In this document: one piece after another, positions 24,688 through 33,175 of the stretch
Layout: each line of letters starts with the position of its first letter
Position numbering within the stretch: the stretch's first letter is position 1
Origin: an uncultured Bacilli bacterium
GTDB lineage: Bacteria; Bacillota_I; Bacilli_A; RF39; UBA660
Assembly: GCA_944359725.1 (NCBI GenBank)
Contig: CALVSY010000003.1
Location: 16,499 to 80,498 of the forward strand
Length of the DNA: 64,000 nucleotides
Direction of reading: 5' to 3'
Position numbers and translations under genes: made by a program
Notes under the pieces: generated by a model
What the model was told of the DNA's origin: nothing
Seen by the model: only the letters and a program-made list of their open reading frames with translations
Database searches by the model: none

Positions 24688-25486
24688 AAAAACTGCTATA
24701 ATAATTGTAGTTGCAATATTTCTAGTTGTTTCACTAGCAGCTTACTTAAATGAAACTAAGATAAATGAGAAAATAGAAAATAACGCAGAAGAAAAAGAAG
24801 AAGATAAAGAAACAAATGCTACTAATAACACCGATGAAGAAAGAAAGGATGATGACGTTATGGATGGTATAACTTTAAATTATCAATCATCAATAAGAAT
24901 AGAAAAAGACGGTAAAATAATTTATTTTGATCCTTATAAAATAGAAAGTAATTCAAATGATGCTGATTACATTTTTATAACGCATTCACACTATGATCAT
25001 TACTCAGAAGATGATATTAAAAAAATAATGAAAAATGACACTAAGTTTGTTGTAACAAGTGATTTAGAAAATAAGGTTAAAGCACTTGGCGTTTTGGAAG
25101 ATAACGTGCTTGTTGTTTATCCTAACGAAGAGCATAATATAGATGATATATCCTTTGAGACGGTACCTGCGTACAACATAGATAAAACATATCATAAAAA
25201 GTCATATAACTGGGTAGGATACGTTATTGATTTAGATGGTGTTAAGTATTATGATGTTGGAGATAGCGATGTAACTGATGAGTTTAAAAACGTATCTTGT
25301 GACGTTATATTCGTACCTGTTGGAGGAACTTATACCATGACTGATAGTGAGGCAGCAAGCGCGGTAAACGAAATGAAACCAAAGTATGCTGTTCCTGTTC
25401 ATTACGGTGAAGTTGGATCAAGCGCTAACGCAGATAATTTTGTTAATAATTTAAATGATGATATAACAGGAGTAATTTTAAAATAA
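24680..25486 (+). CDS. Membrane-anchored MBL-fold metal-dependent hydrolase
   Basis: 268 residues from ATG 24680 (AGAGG upstream inside ppa). N-terminal membrane segment (about 5-24), then an acidic spacer and a metallo-beta-lactamase domain of the UPF0173/UlaG-like type: metal motif THSHYDHYS, later Asp (YDVGDSD) and His (PVHYGEVG). The single anchor suggests that the domain works outside. Substrate unknown. The 8-base overlap with ppa and 1-base overlap with the next gene make a compact operon. Confidence 0.85.
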   Translation: MNKKTAIIIVVAIFLVVSLAAYLNETKINEKIENNAEEKEEDKETNATNNTDEERKDDDVMDGITLNYQSSIRIEKDGKIIYFDPYKIESNSNDADYIFITHSHYDHYSEDDIKKIMKNDTKFVVTSDLENKVKALGVLEDNVLVVYPNEEHNIDDISFETVPAYNIDKTYHKKSYNWVGYVIDLDGVKYYDVGDSDVTDEFKNVSCDVIFVPVGGTYTMTDSEAASAVNEMKPKYAVPVHYGEVGSSANADNFVNNLNDDITGVILK

Positions 25487-25869
25487 TGAAAAAGGAAAAG
25501 AATAAAGAAACTAAAAAGAAAAATAACTTATTAAGAACATTTAAAAATGGTGCTTGGGTATTTTTGAATATTTTTGGTGTTTATACATTTACGTATAAAT
25601 TACCATATTTCGTAGTTTTGGGTTTCTTTATTATATCAACTGGTTTTATCTTTTTTCCATGGTTAGATAATTTAGTTGGTTTATTTAAAACAAGTATAAC
25701 AACTAAAAATAAATGGTTTATATTTATAGTAAGTTTGTTTTTAGCGGCATATTTAATTACACCAGAAGAGACTAATTACGTAAGGTGCATATTACCAATT
25801 GGTTTAACAATAGTATTGTGGATAGGTGTTATTATTTATAGGAAATTAAAAGAAAGTTCTAAAAAATAG
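25486..25869 (+). CDS. Small polytopic membrane protein, unknown
   Basis: 127 residues: basic N-terminus (KKEKNKETKKKNN), then four predicted membrane helices (about 22-36, 41-62, 80-96, 103-119). Its ATG shares a base with the MBL gene stop, so it is the last gene of the ppa operon and is translationally coupled. The ORF ends within the terminator hairpin. Not recognised. Confidence 0.6.
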   Translation: MKKEKNKETKKKNNLLRTFKNGAWVFLNIFGVYTFTYKLPYFVVLGFFIISTGFIFFPWLDNLVGLFKTSITTKNKWFIFIVSLFLAAYLITPEETNYVRCILPIGLTIVLWIGVIIYRKLKESSKK

Positions 25870-25877
25870 AACTTTTT
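25853..25877 (+). terminator. ppa operon terminator
   Basis: AAAGTTCTA, loop AAAAA, TAGAACTTT, then T run; the stem includes the last codons of the gene. Confidence 0.9.
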
Positions 25878-25938
25878 TTAATGCTATTTTAATTAAAAAT
25901 AAATAATGTTATAATTATAAATGAAAAGGGAAGATAAA

Positions 25939-26406
25939 ATGTTAAATTATATAGTAGAACAATTAACTAAGAAAAAGAAAACGATATCTACGATGGAGTC
26001 ATGTACCGGTGGTGCTTTAGCAAACGAGATTACTAACGTGGAAGGTGCATCAGATATATTTAAGTTTTCGGCGGTTACTTATTCTAATCGGTTTAAGATA
26101 AAAATGGGAGTATCTAAAGATGTGATTGATAAATACTCGGTATATAGCATGGAGGCTGCTTGTGAAATGAGCTATAACATATCAAAGTTTACTAATAGTA
26201 ATTATGGTGTTGGTATAACAGGCAAGTTTGGAAACGCCTATAAAGAAAATTTATATGGTGATAATTATACCGTGTTTATTAGTATTTATGATAAGGATAA
26301 TAACAAGTTTTATAATGATACGGTAAAAGCTGTAAAACAAAACAGAAAAGAAAATAAGATGCTTGTAATTAAAAAAGTAAATGATATGTTACTTAAAATA
26401 ATATAA
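25939..26406 (+). CDS. CinA C-terminal (PncC-like) nicotinamide-nucleotide amidase family protein
   Basis: 155 residues from ATG 25939 (AAGGGAAG at 25925-25932; ATG 25921 precedes it). The signature ESCTGGALANEITNVEGASD and FKFSAVTYSN fit the CinA C-terminal domain, which deamidates NMN in pyridine-nucleotide salvage. The second signature is altered: GITGKFGNAY replaces the usual GIAGP-type loop, so activity is not certain. An extended -10 TGTTATAAT lies at 25907-25915. NAD kinase follows 20 bases later, so an NAD-linked operon is plausible. Confidence 0.8.
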   Translation: MLNYIVEQLTKKKKTISTMESCTGGALANEITNVEGASDIFKFSAVTYSNRFKIKMGVSKDVIDKYSVYSMEAACEMSYNISKFTNSNYGVGITGKFGNAYKENLYGDNYTVFISIYDKDNNKFYNDTVKAVKQNRKENKMLVIKKVNDMLLKII

Positions 26407-26426
26407 TTTAATAGGGAGTGTTAGGT

Positions 26427-27224
26427 ATGGAAAGTATAAGAAGTTTTAAATTATTTAGTAATAATAACGAAAAATCTGAAATGGTAGAAGAAAAAGTAAG
26501 GGAAAAGTTAACAAAAAATGAATTTGTTGAAAAAGAAAGTGGCTATGATTTAGCGATTGCAATCGGCGGGGATGGCTCGTTTTTAAGAATGGTAAAGCAA
26601 ACTAATTTTAATAGTAGCATTTTATATGTTGGAGTAAATGCTGGTACTCTTGGTTTTGCGCAAGAAGTAGAATTAAATGACATAGATGAATTTATTGAAG
26701 AATTAAAAAATAATAATTATAAAGTAGATAGTATAGGTATTCAAGAAACAAAGGTTATAACGGATAAGGGGGATTCTAATTTTTACTCATTAAACGAAAT
26801 AGTTGTAAGACAAAAGGATCTTAATACGATGGTTGTAAACGTAAAGATAGATGACGTGTTTTTAGAAAAATTTATTGGTGATGGACTTTTGGTTGCTACA
26901 TCATTTGGATCTACTGCGTATAATTTAAGTTTTGGAGGAAGTATAGTTTATAATACTTTTCATACTTTACAATTAACACCTATTGCACCTTTAAATAACA
27001 AATCATATCATAATTTATTAAATTCTGTTGTACTTCCAGAAGATAAAGTAATTACTTTATTTCCGGTAAGTAGTAATGACTTACTTATAACGGTAGATGG
27101 TGAAAACAAATTCTATGATAATGTTAATCAAATTAAAACCGTTGTTAATAAAAAAAGAATAAAGTGCTTAAGAAGAAAAGACTATGACTTTTCTAAGAAA
27201 ATAAATGAGAAGTTTTTAAAATAG
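26427..27224 (+). CDS. nadK: NAD kinase
   Basis: Phosphorylates NAD to NADP. 265 residues from ATG 26427 (AGGGAG at 26413-26418). Hallmarks: GGDGSFLRMV (47-56), FIGDGLLVATSFGSTAYNLS (substrate loop) and LTPIAPLNNKSYHNLLNSV. The family's diagnostic GGDG and TSFGSTAY are intact. It is close behind the CinA-like gene. Confidence 0.96.
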   Translation: MESIRSFKLFSNNNEKSEMVEEKVREKLTKNEFVEKESGYDLAIAIGGDGSFLRMVKQTNFNSSILYVGVNAGTLGFAQEVELNDIDEFIEELKNNNYKVDSIGIQETKVITDKGDSNFYSLNEIVVRQKDLNTMVVNVKIDDVFLEKFIGDGLLVATSFGSTAYNLSFGGSIVYNTFHTLQLTPIAPLNNKSYHNLLNSVVLPEDKVITLFPVSSNDLLITVDGENKFYDNVNQIKTVVNKKRIKCLRRKDYDFSKKINEKFLK

Positions 27225-27227
27225 TTA

Positions 27228-27236
27228 TGATATAAT
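27228..27236 (+). promoter_or_regulatory. extended -10 promoter of mnmA
   Basis: TGATATAAT four bases after the nadK stop, giving an mnmA leader of about 100 bases. Confidence 0.5.
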
Positions 27237-27345
27237 ATGTTTTGTTTTAGAAGAAGTACAAAAAGTTTAAATAAGAAATTATTTGATTTGATATTTAAAA
27301 TAATAATAAACAGAATAGAAAGTAAAGAAATTGGAAGTGTTAATT

Positions 27346-28389
27346 ATGAATAAAAAAGTAGTTGTTGGAATAAGCGGTGGTGTTGATTCAGCAGTTGCGG
27401 CCGTTCTTTTAAAAAATAAGGGATACGAAGTTATTGGTGTAACATTCGTTTTTACTGATGATTTTGATTCAAAAGATGCAAGGTTAGTGTGTGAAAAATT
27501 AGATATAGAGCACCACGTAATAGATTATAAAAAAGAGTTTAAAGAAAAGGTAATAGATAAGTTTATTAGTGATTATAAAAAGGGTATAACTCCAAATCCT
27601 TGCATTATGTGTAACAGATACGTTAAGTTTAAGTTTTTGTATGATGCTAGTGTAAAGTTTAATGCAGATTATATCGCAACTGGTCATTATGCAAAGGTAA
27701 TAGATAACCATTTATATAAAAGTAGCGATTTAAATAAAGATCAAACATACTTTTTATGTGAACTTACAAAAGAAGAATTATCAAAGGTATTATTTCCTTT
27801 AGAAGGTATTTCTAAAGATGAGGTAAGAAAAATTGCAAGTGATGTTGGACTTGTTAATGCTAACAAAAAAGATTCAACTGACGTTTGTTTTATAACTAAT
27901 AATTTTAAAAATTATATAAATGATGCTATTAAGGATAAAAAGGGCGATGTAATAGATATTACTTCAATGAAAAAAATAGGAGAGCATAACGGATTATCGA
28001 GGTTTACAATTGGTCAAAGGAAAGGACTTAACATCGGAGGCGCAAGCGATAGAATGTTTGTTGTTGGAAAAGACATGGATAAAAACATTTTATATGTTGC
28101 GGTGGGAAGCAACACCGATTACTTACTATCTGATTCATGTGTTTTAGATAATGTTAACTTATTTAATGATGATATTAATTGTGATAATCTAACGGCAAAA
28201 TTTAGGTATAGACAAACTGAGGTGCCAGTAAAAGTAGAGAAAATTAATGATAAATTATTAGTTAAATATGATAATGTTAAATCAGTTGCACCAGGACAAA
28301 TATGCGCCATTTATAAAGATGATGAATGCATCGGTGGAGGTATAATAACAGAGGTTATGAAAGATGGTAAAAAATTATGGTATTTATAA
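27346..28389 (+). CDS. mnmA: tRNA-specific 2-thiouridylase
   Basis: Forms 2-thiouridine at position 34 of Lys, Glu and Gln tRNAs. 347 residues from ATG 27346 (GGAAGTG upstream; TTG 27331 rejected). PP-loop SGGVDSAVAA (10-19), first catalytic Cys in TPNPCIMCNRYVKF, second in DVCFI, and the C-terminal OB-like domain ending GGGIITEV. The mnmA stop lies in its terminator hairpin. Confidence 0.97.
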   Translation: MNKKVVVGISGGVDSAVAAVLLKNKGYEVIGVTFVFTDDFDSKDARLVCEKLDIEHHVIDYKKEFKEKVIDKFISDYKKGITPNPCIMCNRYVKFKFLYDASVKFNADYIATGHYAKVIDNHLYKSSDLNKDQTYFLCELTKEELSKVLFPLEGISKDEVRKIASDVGLVNANKKDSTDVCFITNNFKNYINDAIKDKKGDVIDITSMKKIGEHNGLSRFTIGQRKGLNIGGASDRMFVVGKDMDKNILYVAVGSNTDYLLSDSCVLDNVNLFNDDINCDNLTAKFRYRQTEVPVKVEKINDKLLVKYDNVKSVAPGQICAIYKDDECIGGGIITEVMKDGKKLWYL

Positions 28390-28404
28390 AATCATAATTT
28401 TTTT
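28370..28404 (+). terminator. mnmA terminator
   Basis: AAAAATTATG / CATAATTTTT with a 13-base loop, followed by TT. Confidence 0.65.
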
Positions 28405-28518
28405 AATTTGTGTAATTTATACAAAAATAGAATTTTTGATATTATGACAGTTACAAAAAATAATAAATTATTATATAAAAATTTGATTTTTGTAAATAAA
28501 AATATGCTAAAAGTCATT

Positions 28519-28547
28519 TTGCATTATATTTTCATATGTGATATTAT
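28519..28547 (+). promoter_or_regulatory. promoter of the type I toxin-like mRNA
   Basis: TTGCAT (28519-28524), 17-base spacer, TATTAT (28542-28547) preceded by TGA. The transcript is expected to begin at GGAGCAT (28554). The stretch 28405-28518 before it is AT-rich with no gene seen. Confidence 0.8.
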
Positions 28548-28616
28548 GCATTTGGAGCATTTATAGTTTGGGTGTCAGCCTCTTAATTCTTGAAAGGAAT
28601 AGGAGGTGATAGATGA

Positions 28617-28709
28617 ATGAAAAAACGAATCTTTGTAATCAAAGTATTTTGTTACATCACCATCATTTTATCACTCTTATTAGCAATAATAATAGTAATA
28701 AAAAAATGA
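28617..28709 (+). CDS. 30-residue hydrophobic peptide, type I toxin-like
   Basis: Begins MKKRIFVIKV, continues with a single hydrophobic helix of Ile/Leu/Val and ends VIKK before TGA: the charge-helix-charge pattern of type I toxin peptides that insert in the membrane. A very strong Shine-Dalgarno (AGGAGGTGAT, 28601-28610) precedes it by about 10 bases. The SD part GGTGAT can pair with ATCACC inside the coding region, and the mRNA 5' end GGAGCAT can pair with ATGCTCC at 28765-28771, features typical of translationally locked toxin mRNAs. A convergent antisense RNA covers its end. No homolog was recognised by sequence. Confidence 0.75.
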   Translation: MKKRIFVIKVFCYITIILSLLLAIIIVIKK

Positions 28710-28800
28710 CACCAGCTTTAAACTAGTGTCAGCCCAAATTTAGGTTGGCATTCAAACGATATGAATGCTCCTCTTTTATTTTATGAAGTTTCCTTCATCT
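28700..28800 (-). ncRNA. candidate antisense RNA antitoxin
   Basis: Transcribed from the minus-strand promoter at 28807-28835, about 100 bases. It starts with a hairpin ATGAAG-GAAA-CTTCAT (28783-28798, minus strand) and ends at a hairpin (TGACACTAG / CTGGTGTCA, 28707-28731) followed by seven U (28700-28706). It is fully complementary to the 3' part of the toxin mRNA. The repeat GTGTCAGCC occurs at 28572-28580 and 28726-28734, so the same antisense segment can also pair with the mRNA 5' UTR, 21 bases before the Shine-Dalgarno, as in Fst/par loci. Confidence 0.75.
28748..28785 (+). terminator. toxin mRNA terminator
   Basis: GCATTC (28748-28753), loop AAACGATAT with flanks, GAATGC (28763-28768), then a U-rich tract TCCTCTTTTATTTT. 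Confidence 0.6.
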
Positions 28801-28806
28801 ACATAC

Positions 28807-28835
28807 ATAATAACATAAATTTAATTAATAATCAA
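28807..28835 (-). promoter_or_regulatory. antisense promoter facing the toxin gene
   Basis: On the minus strand TTGATT (28835-28830), exact 17-base spacer, TATTAT (28812-28807) preceded by TGT. Confidence 0.8.
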
Positions 28836-28880
28836 TTCTTTAATTTTATAGTATAATGGTTTTAGTAAAGGTGAGGTTAT

Positions 28881-29438
28881 ATGGAAGTAATAAATTATTT
28901 TAGCTATAATTCAGTCGTTATTTTATCATTCTTTTTTATATCACTTTTTGCACTTATACTAAATTACATAACTAAAGGCAAGAGTAATATAACACTGTTT
29001 TCTTCTTATAGAAGTAGCATGCTTAATCCAATCACGTATGTAAGATTATTTACTCATATATTTGGTCATGCTAATTGGAGTCATTTTATGAATAACTTTT
29101 TATACATTTTACTTATTGGACCAATGGTGGAAGAAAAGTATGGTAGTATAAACTTAATTATAATGATACTTACAACGGCAGGAGTAACGGGCATTATAAA
29201 CTCATTATTTTCTAAAAAAAGAATACTAGGCGCAAGTGGCATAGTATTTATGCTTATTATTTTAAGTTCGTTCGTTAACATAGAATCCGGAAAGATTCCA
29301 ATAACTTTAATATTAATTTGCATATTCTATGTTGTAAACGAAATAATACAAGGAATTTTTAAGAAAGATGATGTATCACACATGGGGCATTTAATTGGTG
29401 CGGTATGTGGATTTGTTTTTGGGTACTTTATATTTTAA
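28881..29438 (+). CDS. Rhomboid-family intramembrane serine protease
   Basis: 185 residues, six membrane helices. Catalytic Ser119 sits in GASG (117-120) and the partner His in the last helix (SHMGHLIGAVCGF, H167 or H170); HANWSHFMNNFLYI is the conserved helix 2 block. It cleaves membrane proteins within the bilayer; the substrate is unknown. GAGG upstream of the ATG. A -10 (TATAAT, 28852-28857) lies between the antisense promoter and the gene, so two divergent starts share the gap. The end overlaps the convergent glycosylase gene by 4 bases. Confidence 0.9.
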   Translation: MEVINYFSYNSVVILSFFFISLFALILNYITKGKSNITLFSSYRSSMLNPITYVRLFTHIFGHANWSHFMNNFLYILLIGPMVEEKYGSINLIIMILTTAGVTGIINSLFSKKRILGASGIVFMLIILSSFVNIESGKIPITLILICIFYVVNEIIQGIFKKDDVSHMGHLIGAVCGFVFGYFIF

Positions 29439-29923
29439 TCTCTAATTTTCAAATATTCATTATATAATTTTTCATCAATGCCTTTTGGGCAATATAAAGG
29501 TGATGTAGAAGGAAGGTATAAAGCCTCCTTTTTTGTTTTAGTAAGCAAGTACTTATTATATAAGTTATAAGCTTTTCTGCCTAAGGTAAATATCTTTTCA
29601 ACGTTTGTTTCTTTTAATAATTTATTTATGTTATTTACTTTTACGTTACTAATAGAAGAGTCACTAGAGCCTGTTATGTTGCATGAAGCAATAACGTCCC
29701 ATAGTGCTATTTTATGCCTTTTTAAAAAATCTTTTTTATCATCTATGGCCTTTGGTAAATCTTCATCATATACTTTCGCTAGAGTCTTCCAAAACCTATT
29801 TTGCGGATGCATGTAATAAAAACCAAGTTCTCTTGATTTAACTGAGGGCATACTTCCTAATATTAAAACTTTAGAATCCGTATTATAATATGGTTCTAAC
29901 TCATGATATACTTTCTTTTTCAT
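29435..29923 (-). CDS. DNA-deoxyinosine (hypoxanthine) glycosylase, UDG superfamily
   Basis: 162 residues. LILGSMPSVKS, then FYYMHPQNRFWKTL and LWDVIASC are the blocks of family 6 (HDG) enzymes that remove deaminated adenine; the C-terminal STSPLYCPKG is the second active-site loop. Works in base-excision repair. Single gene, convergent with the rhomboid and divergent from the thioredoxin-like gene. A second UDG-fold gene lies at 30747 and mutM at 11100. Confidence 0.85.
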   Translation of the reverse strand: MKKKVYHELEPYYNTDSKVLILGSMPSVKSRELGFYYMHPQNRFWKTLAKVYDEDLPKAIDDKKDFLKRHKIALWDVIASCNITGSSDSSISNVKVNNINKLLKETNVEKIFTLGRKAYNLYNKYLLTKTKKEALYLPSTSPLYCPKGIDEKLYNEYLKIRD

Positions 29924-29978
29924 AATAAACTCCTTTTTGTAAACTGAAAATTAATTATATATTAAATATAACATATTT

Positions 29979-29988
29979 TTGGTATAAT
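29979..29988 (+). promoter_or_regulatory. extended -10 promoter of the 30013 gene
   Basis: TGGTATAAT ending at 29988. The start would be near 29995, so the ATG at 29995 is not usable and 30013 is preferred. Confidence 0.55.
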
Positions 29989-30012
29989 AGATTTATGAAA
30001 GAAGTGGTTAGA

Positions 30013-30726
30013 ATGAAAAATAAAAGAAAAATTACACTATTAATTATACTATTATTAACACTTATTGTACTTGGAGTATTATTGTTTTTTAATTTAAATA
30101 AAGAAGATAAAAAAACAAATATAAATACTGATGCGGTTAAGTTTAAAGAAGAGTATGAAAGTTTAAATGGAAGTGAAGCTGAAAACGGATATACTTATCC
30201 TAAAGTAGCATTAGAAGATAATAACCCTTTTGTTTACGCAAGCGTAGATGATGCGATTAAAGCATTAGAAAACGGTACTGGAATAATATATTTTGGTTAT
30301 TCAAGTTGTCCTTGGTGTCGTAACGCGGTAAACGTTTTACAACATGTTAATATAAATGAAATATTATATGTAGATATGAGTGATCAAAGAGATACTTATG
30401 AAGTAATAGATGGTGTTTTAACGAAAACTAAGGACGGAACGGATGGTTATTATAAGTTACTTGAACTTTTAGATTCTGTTTTAGAAGATTACTTGGTAGA
30501 TGGTATACCAACTGGTGAAAAAAGGATGTACGTACCATTAGTTGTGGGTGTTAAAGAAGGAGAAATCGTTGGTTCTCATGAAGCTACGGTTGATTTAAAT
30601 GATAGGCAAACCGCTTATGATGCCTTAACTGATGACCAACAAGAAGAGTTAAAAGATGTATATGATGGGATTGTATCTAAAGTAAATGCTAACGTTTGTG
30701 ATATAGATTCTGATAGAGGATGTTAA
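30013..30726 (+). CDS. Membrane-anchored thioredoxin-like protein with CPWC
   Basis: 237 residues from ATG 30013. N-terminal hydrophobic anchor (about 6-25, no lipobox), acidic linker, then a thioredoxin-fold domain with GYSSCPWCRNAV, where CPWC is the redox motif; VPLVVGVKEGEIVG is the cis-Pro strand. It is paralogous to the lipoprotein at 1292 (CTLC) in both layout and spacing. The tail ends in Cys (CDIDSDRGC), possibly a third redox Cys. Probably outside the membrane in thiol chemistry. Confidence 0.75.
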   Translation: MKNKRKITLLIILLLTLIVLGVLLFFNLNKEDKKTNINTDAVKFKEEYESLNGSEAENGYTYPKVALEDNNPFVYASVDDAIKALENGTGIIYFGYSSCPWCRNAVNVLQHVNINEILYVDMSDQRDTYEVIDGVLTKTKDGTDGYYKLLELLDSVLEDYLVDGIPTGEKRMYVPLVVGVKEGEIVGSHEATVDLNDRQTAYDALTDDQQEELKDVYDGIVSKVNANVCDIDSDRGC

Positions 30727-30746
30727 GTTTTAATGAGGATATTTTT

Positions 30747-31430
30747 ATGCAAGTTGCTTTATTAAGTAAAAAAGAAGAACTAGAAAAATTAAATAAAAGC
30801 TACAATAGACTTCAAAAGAGATTTGGTGCAAAAGAACTTGATTCTATATGTAATGGTGGAAAAATAGATAATCCAGATATTTGCTTTATATTTATGAATC
30901 CAACAGGAAGAAACATTGCATCTTTAAAATCATGGACTGGTATTAAAGCTCCATGGCTCGGTACTAAAAACATTTGGAAGTTATTTAATAAAGTTGGTTT
31001 AATGGATGATGAGATATATAACGAAATACTATCTAAAAAACCAAAGGACTGGGATTATTCATTTTCAAACAAGGTTTATAAAAACGTAAGTGATAATAAT
31101 TATTTCATAACTAATTTAGGAAAATGTACGCAAGTTGATGCAAGGCCTTTATCTGATGACGTGTTAAGAAGTTATTTGAAATTGTTATTAAAAGAAATAG
31201 ACATAGTAAAACCAAAGGTAATAATAACACTTGGTAATCAAGTAAGTTCTATTGTACTTAATAAAAAAATATCGGTATCAGAAAATAGAAAAACATATTA
31301 TGAAAAGAAAATAAAAGGTAACACTTATAAGATATTTCCTGTTTATTACCCCGTTGGTAATGGTATATTTAACATGGATAAATCCATAGAAGACATAAGA
31401 TGGATAATTGATCATTTTGTAAAAAATTAA
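30747..31430 (+). CDS. Uracil-DNA glycosylase superfamily protein
   Basis: 227 residues from ATG 30747 (GAGG at 30735-30738); an upstream ATG at 30720 overlaps the previous stop and lacks spacing. FIFMNPTGRNIASL, the aromatic block KAPWLGTKNIWKLF and ITNLGKCTQVDAR follow the family 4/5-like order; ITLGNQVSS and PVYYPVGNG are the later strands. No 4Fe-4S Cys set is obvious. Likely removes damaged bases; specificity unknown. The next gene is a broken transporter. Confidence 0.75.
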   Translation: MQVALLSKKEELEKLNKSYNRLQKRFGAKELDSICNGGKIDNPDICFIFMNPTGRNIASLKSWTGIKAPWLGTKNIWKLFNKVGLMDDEIYNEILSKKPKDWDYSFSNKVYKNVSDNNYFITNLGKCTQVDARPLSDDVLRSYLKLLLKEIDIVKPKVIITLGNQVSSIVLNKKISVSENRKTYYEKKIKGNTYKIFPVYYPVGNGIFNMDKSIEDIRWIIDHFVKN

Positions 31431-31456
31431 AAGAAGTTGAAAGGAATTATGCTTAT

Positions 31457-32654
31457 ATGAATAAACAAATACAAGATTTTGGAAAAAGAAATATAATGTT
31501 AATTTATATACATACTTTTTTATCAACTTTTATATTATATTACATATGTGATACTTTATTTTATATTGAAAGAGGATTATCATCTAGCCAATATATTAGT
31601 TTTGTTGGAATAGCTTTTTTTAGTTAAATTTATATTTGAAATCCCTTTTGGTGTAATAGCGGATAAATATAACAAAAAAAGATTATTATTAATTAGTAAT
31701 TTACTATTTATTATCGCGACAATAATATTCATAATTTCTAATAATTATTTTACATTTTTAATTGCAATAGTAGTTAAAGCAATAAGTGATTCACTTGGCT
31801 CAGGAATAACAAATTCAATTTTATATGAAAACTTAAAAGATAAAACTGCCTTTAACAAAATTTTATTTTTTAATTCTTTATTTTATTGTATTTCATACAT
31901 GGCGGCTATGATATTAGGGGGATATATTGGGCAAAGATTTAGTTTAGTTACAACTTATTACATTACGATAATTCCATTTATTGTTGATTTTTTTGTTTTG
32001 TTAATGCTTAAAGTAAAAAACAAACATTATAATTCTAAACATAAAAATGATAATATATTAATTTTAAAAAATGGTGTTGATGAGATAAAGAATAATTTTC
32101 ATTTATCCAAATTAATATTTAAAAGTGCTATATTATTTTCTGGAATAAAACTTTTAGAAGAAAGTCACCCAGAATATTCTTCAAATATTGGTATTTCTGT
32201 TTTTATAATTGGAATATATACTGCTATGATATTAGTATTTTGTATAGTCGGTAGTTACATTGGAAGTAAAATAAATAAAAGTAAATATAATATGATTTTA
32301 AATATTAATCCCATAATAGTAGGAGTTTGTATATTATTAACGGGGTTATTAAATAATTATATTGGTATACTATTTATATTGTTAATCTATATTTTTAGTG
32401 AAAGTTTTGATAATATAATGATATCTGAGCTTCATAATAATATTTCATCTAAATCAAGGGTTACTGTTGAATCAATAAATCAATTTATATTAGGAATATT
32501 TGGATTTATATTTAGTTTATTAATGTCATTTTTATTAAAATTTATGGACATAAGTGATATGTACATATTAATAGGCATTATAACTATTATATTAGAATCA
32601 GTATTTATTTTTAAATCAAAAAAGCGTAAAAGAAAAACTATTAATAAATTATGA
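31457..32654 (+). pseudogene. MFS transporter, inactivated by frameshift
   Basis: ATG 31457 (AAAGGAA upstream) opens a transporter N-terminus, but the frame stops at TAA 31625 after 56 codons. In the other frame the protein continues from GTT 31623 through FEIPFGVIADKYNKKR, the loop 2-3 motif of the major facilitator superfamily, to 32654, with about 12 membrane helices in all. The slip lies in the run of seven T at 31615-31621; one more T would restore one frame of about 400 residues. Possibly a phase-variable or recently lost drug/metabolite exporter; substrate unknown. Confidence 0.8.
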
Positions 32655-32666
32655 TTATTAAACTAA

Positions 32667-32698
32667 AATAACAGGTTAATTATTAGCCTGTTATTTTT
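32667..32698 (+). terminator. terminator after the MFS pseudogene
   Basis: AATAACAGG, 11-base loop, CCTGTTATT, then TTT. Confidence 0.85.
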
Positions 32699-32790
32699 AT
32701 ATAAAGTAATTCATAATTTTCATAGTTAATGAAAAATTATTAATTTTAATAATAGTTTGAAATTTTGAAAATATTTTATGGAAATTGTTT

Positions 32791-33054
32791 TTAAATATCT
32801 TTTTTTGATCTATTATCTATTAAAAAATCATCAATCTTTTTATCTAAAATTATTGATATTTTATATAGTAGTGTTAATGAACAATTTTTTTTATCATCGT
32901 TTGGTGATTCTATTCTCTTTAAATATTCTGGTGTTACACCAAGTATTTCTGCTAAATCCATTAAGCGCATACCTTTTTCTTTTCTATAATTTTTTATGTT
33001 GTTGCAAATAATCGCTTTAAAGTCAGGATTATAATTATTATATTTTTCCATCAT
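32791..33054 (-). CDS. XRE-family helix-turn-helix regulator
   Basis: 87 residues. HTH_3 region: IKNYRKEKGMRLMDLAEILG, VTPEYLKRIESP, then a third helix and IILDKKIDDFL. The small size fits a Cro/C-type or antitoxin-like repressor. AGGTGA lies about 8 bases before the ATG. It is divergent from the 33176 membrane gene across a 121-base gap, so a shared control region is likely; no clear dyad operator was found there. Part of the accessory region between 31 and 38 kb. Confidence 0.85.
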   Translation of the reverse strand: MMEKYNNYNPDFKAIICNNIKNYRKEKGMRLMDLAEILGVTPEYLKRIESPNDDKKNCSLTLLYKISIILDKKIDDFLIDNRSKKDI

Positions 33055-33175
33055 TTATATCACCTGATATTATTGTGTCACAAAGAAAAAAATAAATAAG
33101 TAAACTTTTTGTCCTTGAACTATTTATTTTAATTTTTTTATATGATAAAATAAATTAAAGGAGTAGGATGTTTTT

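Noticed and set aside
27237..27354. 38-codon ORF before mnmA (MFCFRRSTK...)
   Set aside because: Its ATG overlaps the -10 box, so it precedes the transcript start, and it has no Shine-Dalgarno.
28613..28726. Alternative ORF from ATG 28613 (MNEKTNLCNQ...)
   Set aside because: Better spacing from AGGAGG, but the product is polar, with a His run and Asn repeats and no plausible function; the +1 frame from 28617 gives a coherent charge-helix-charge peptide.
32778..33011. Plus-strand ORF of 77 codons opposite the XRE gene
   Set aside because: It lies almost entirely antisense to a clear HTH gene, is only a hydrophobic run and has no Shine-Dalgarno.
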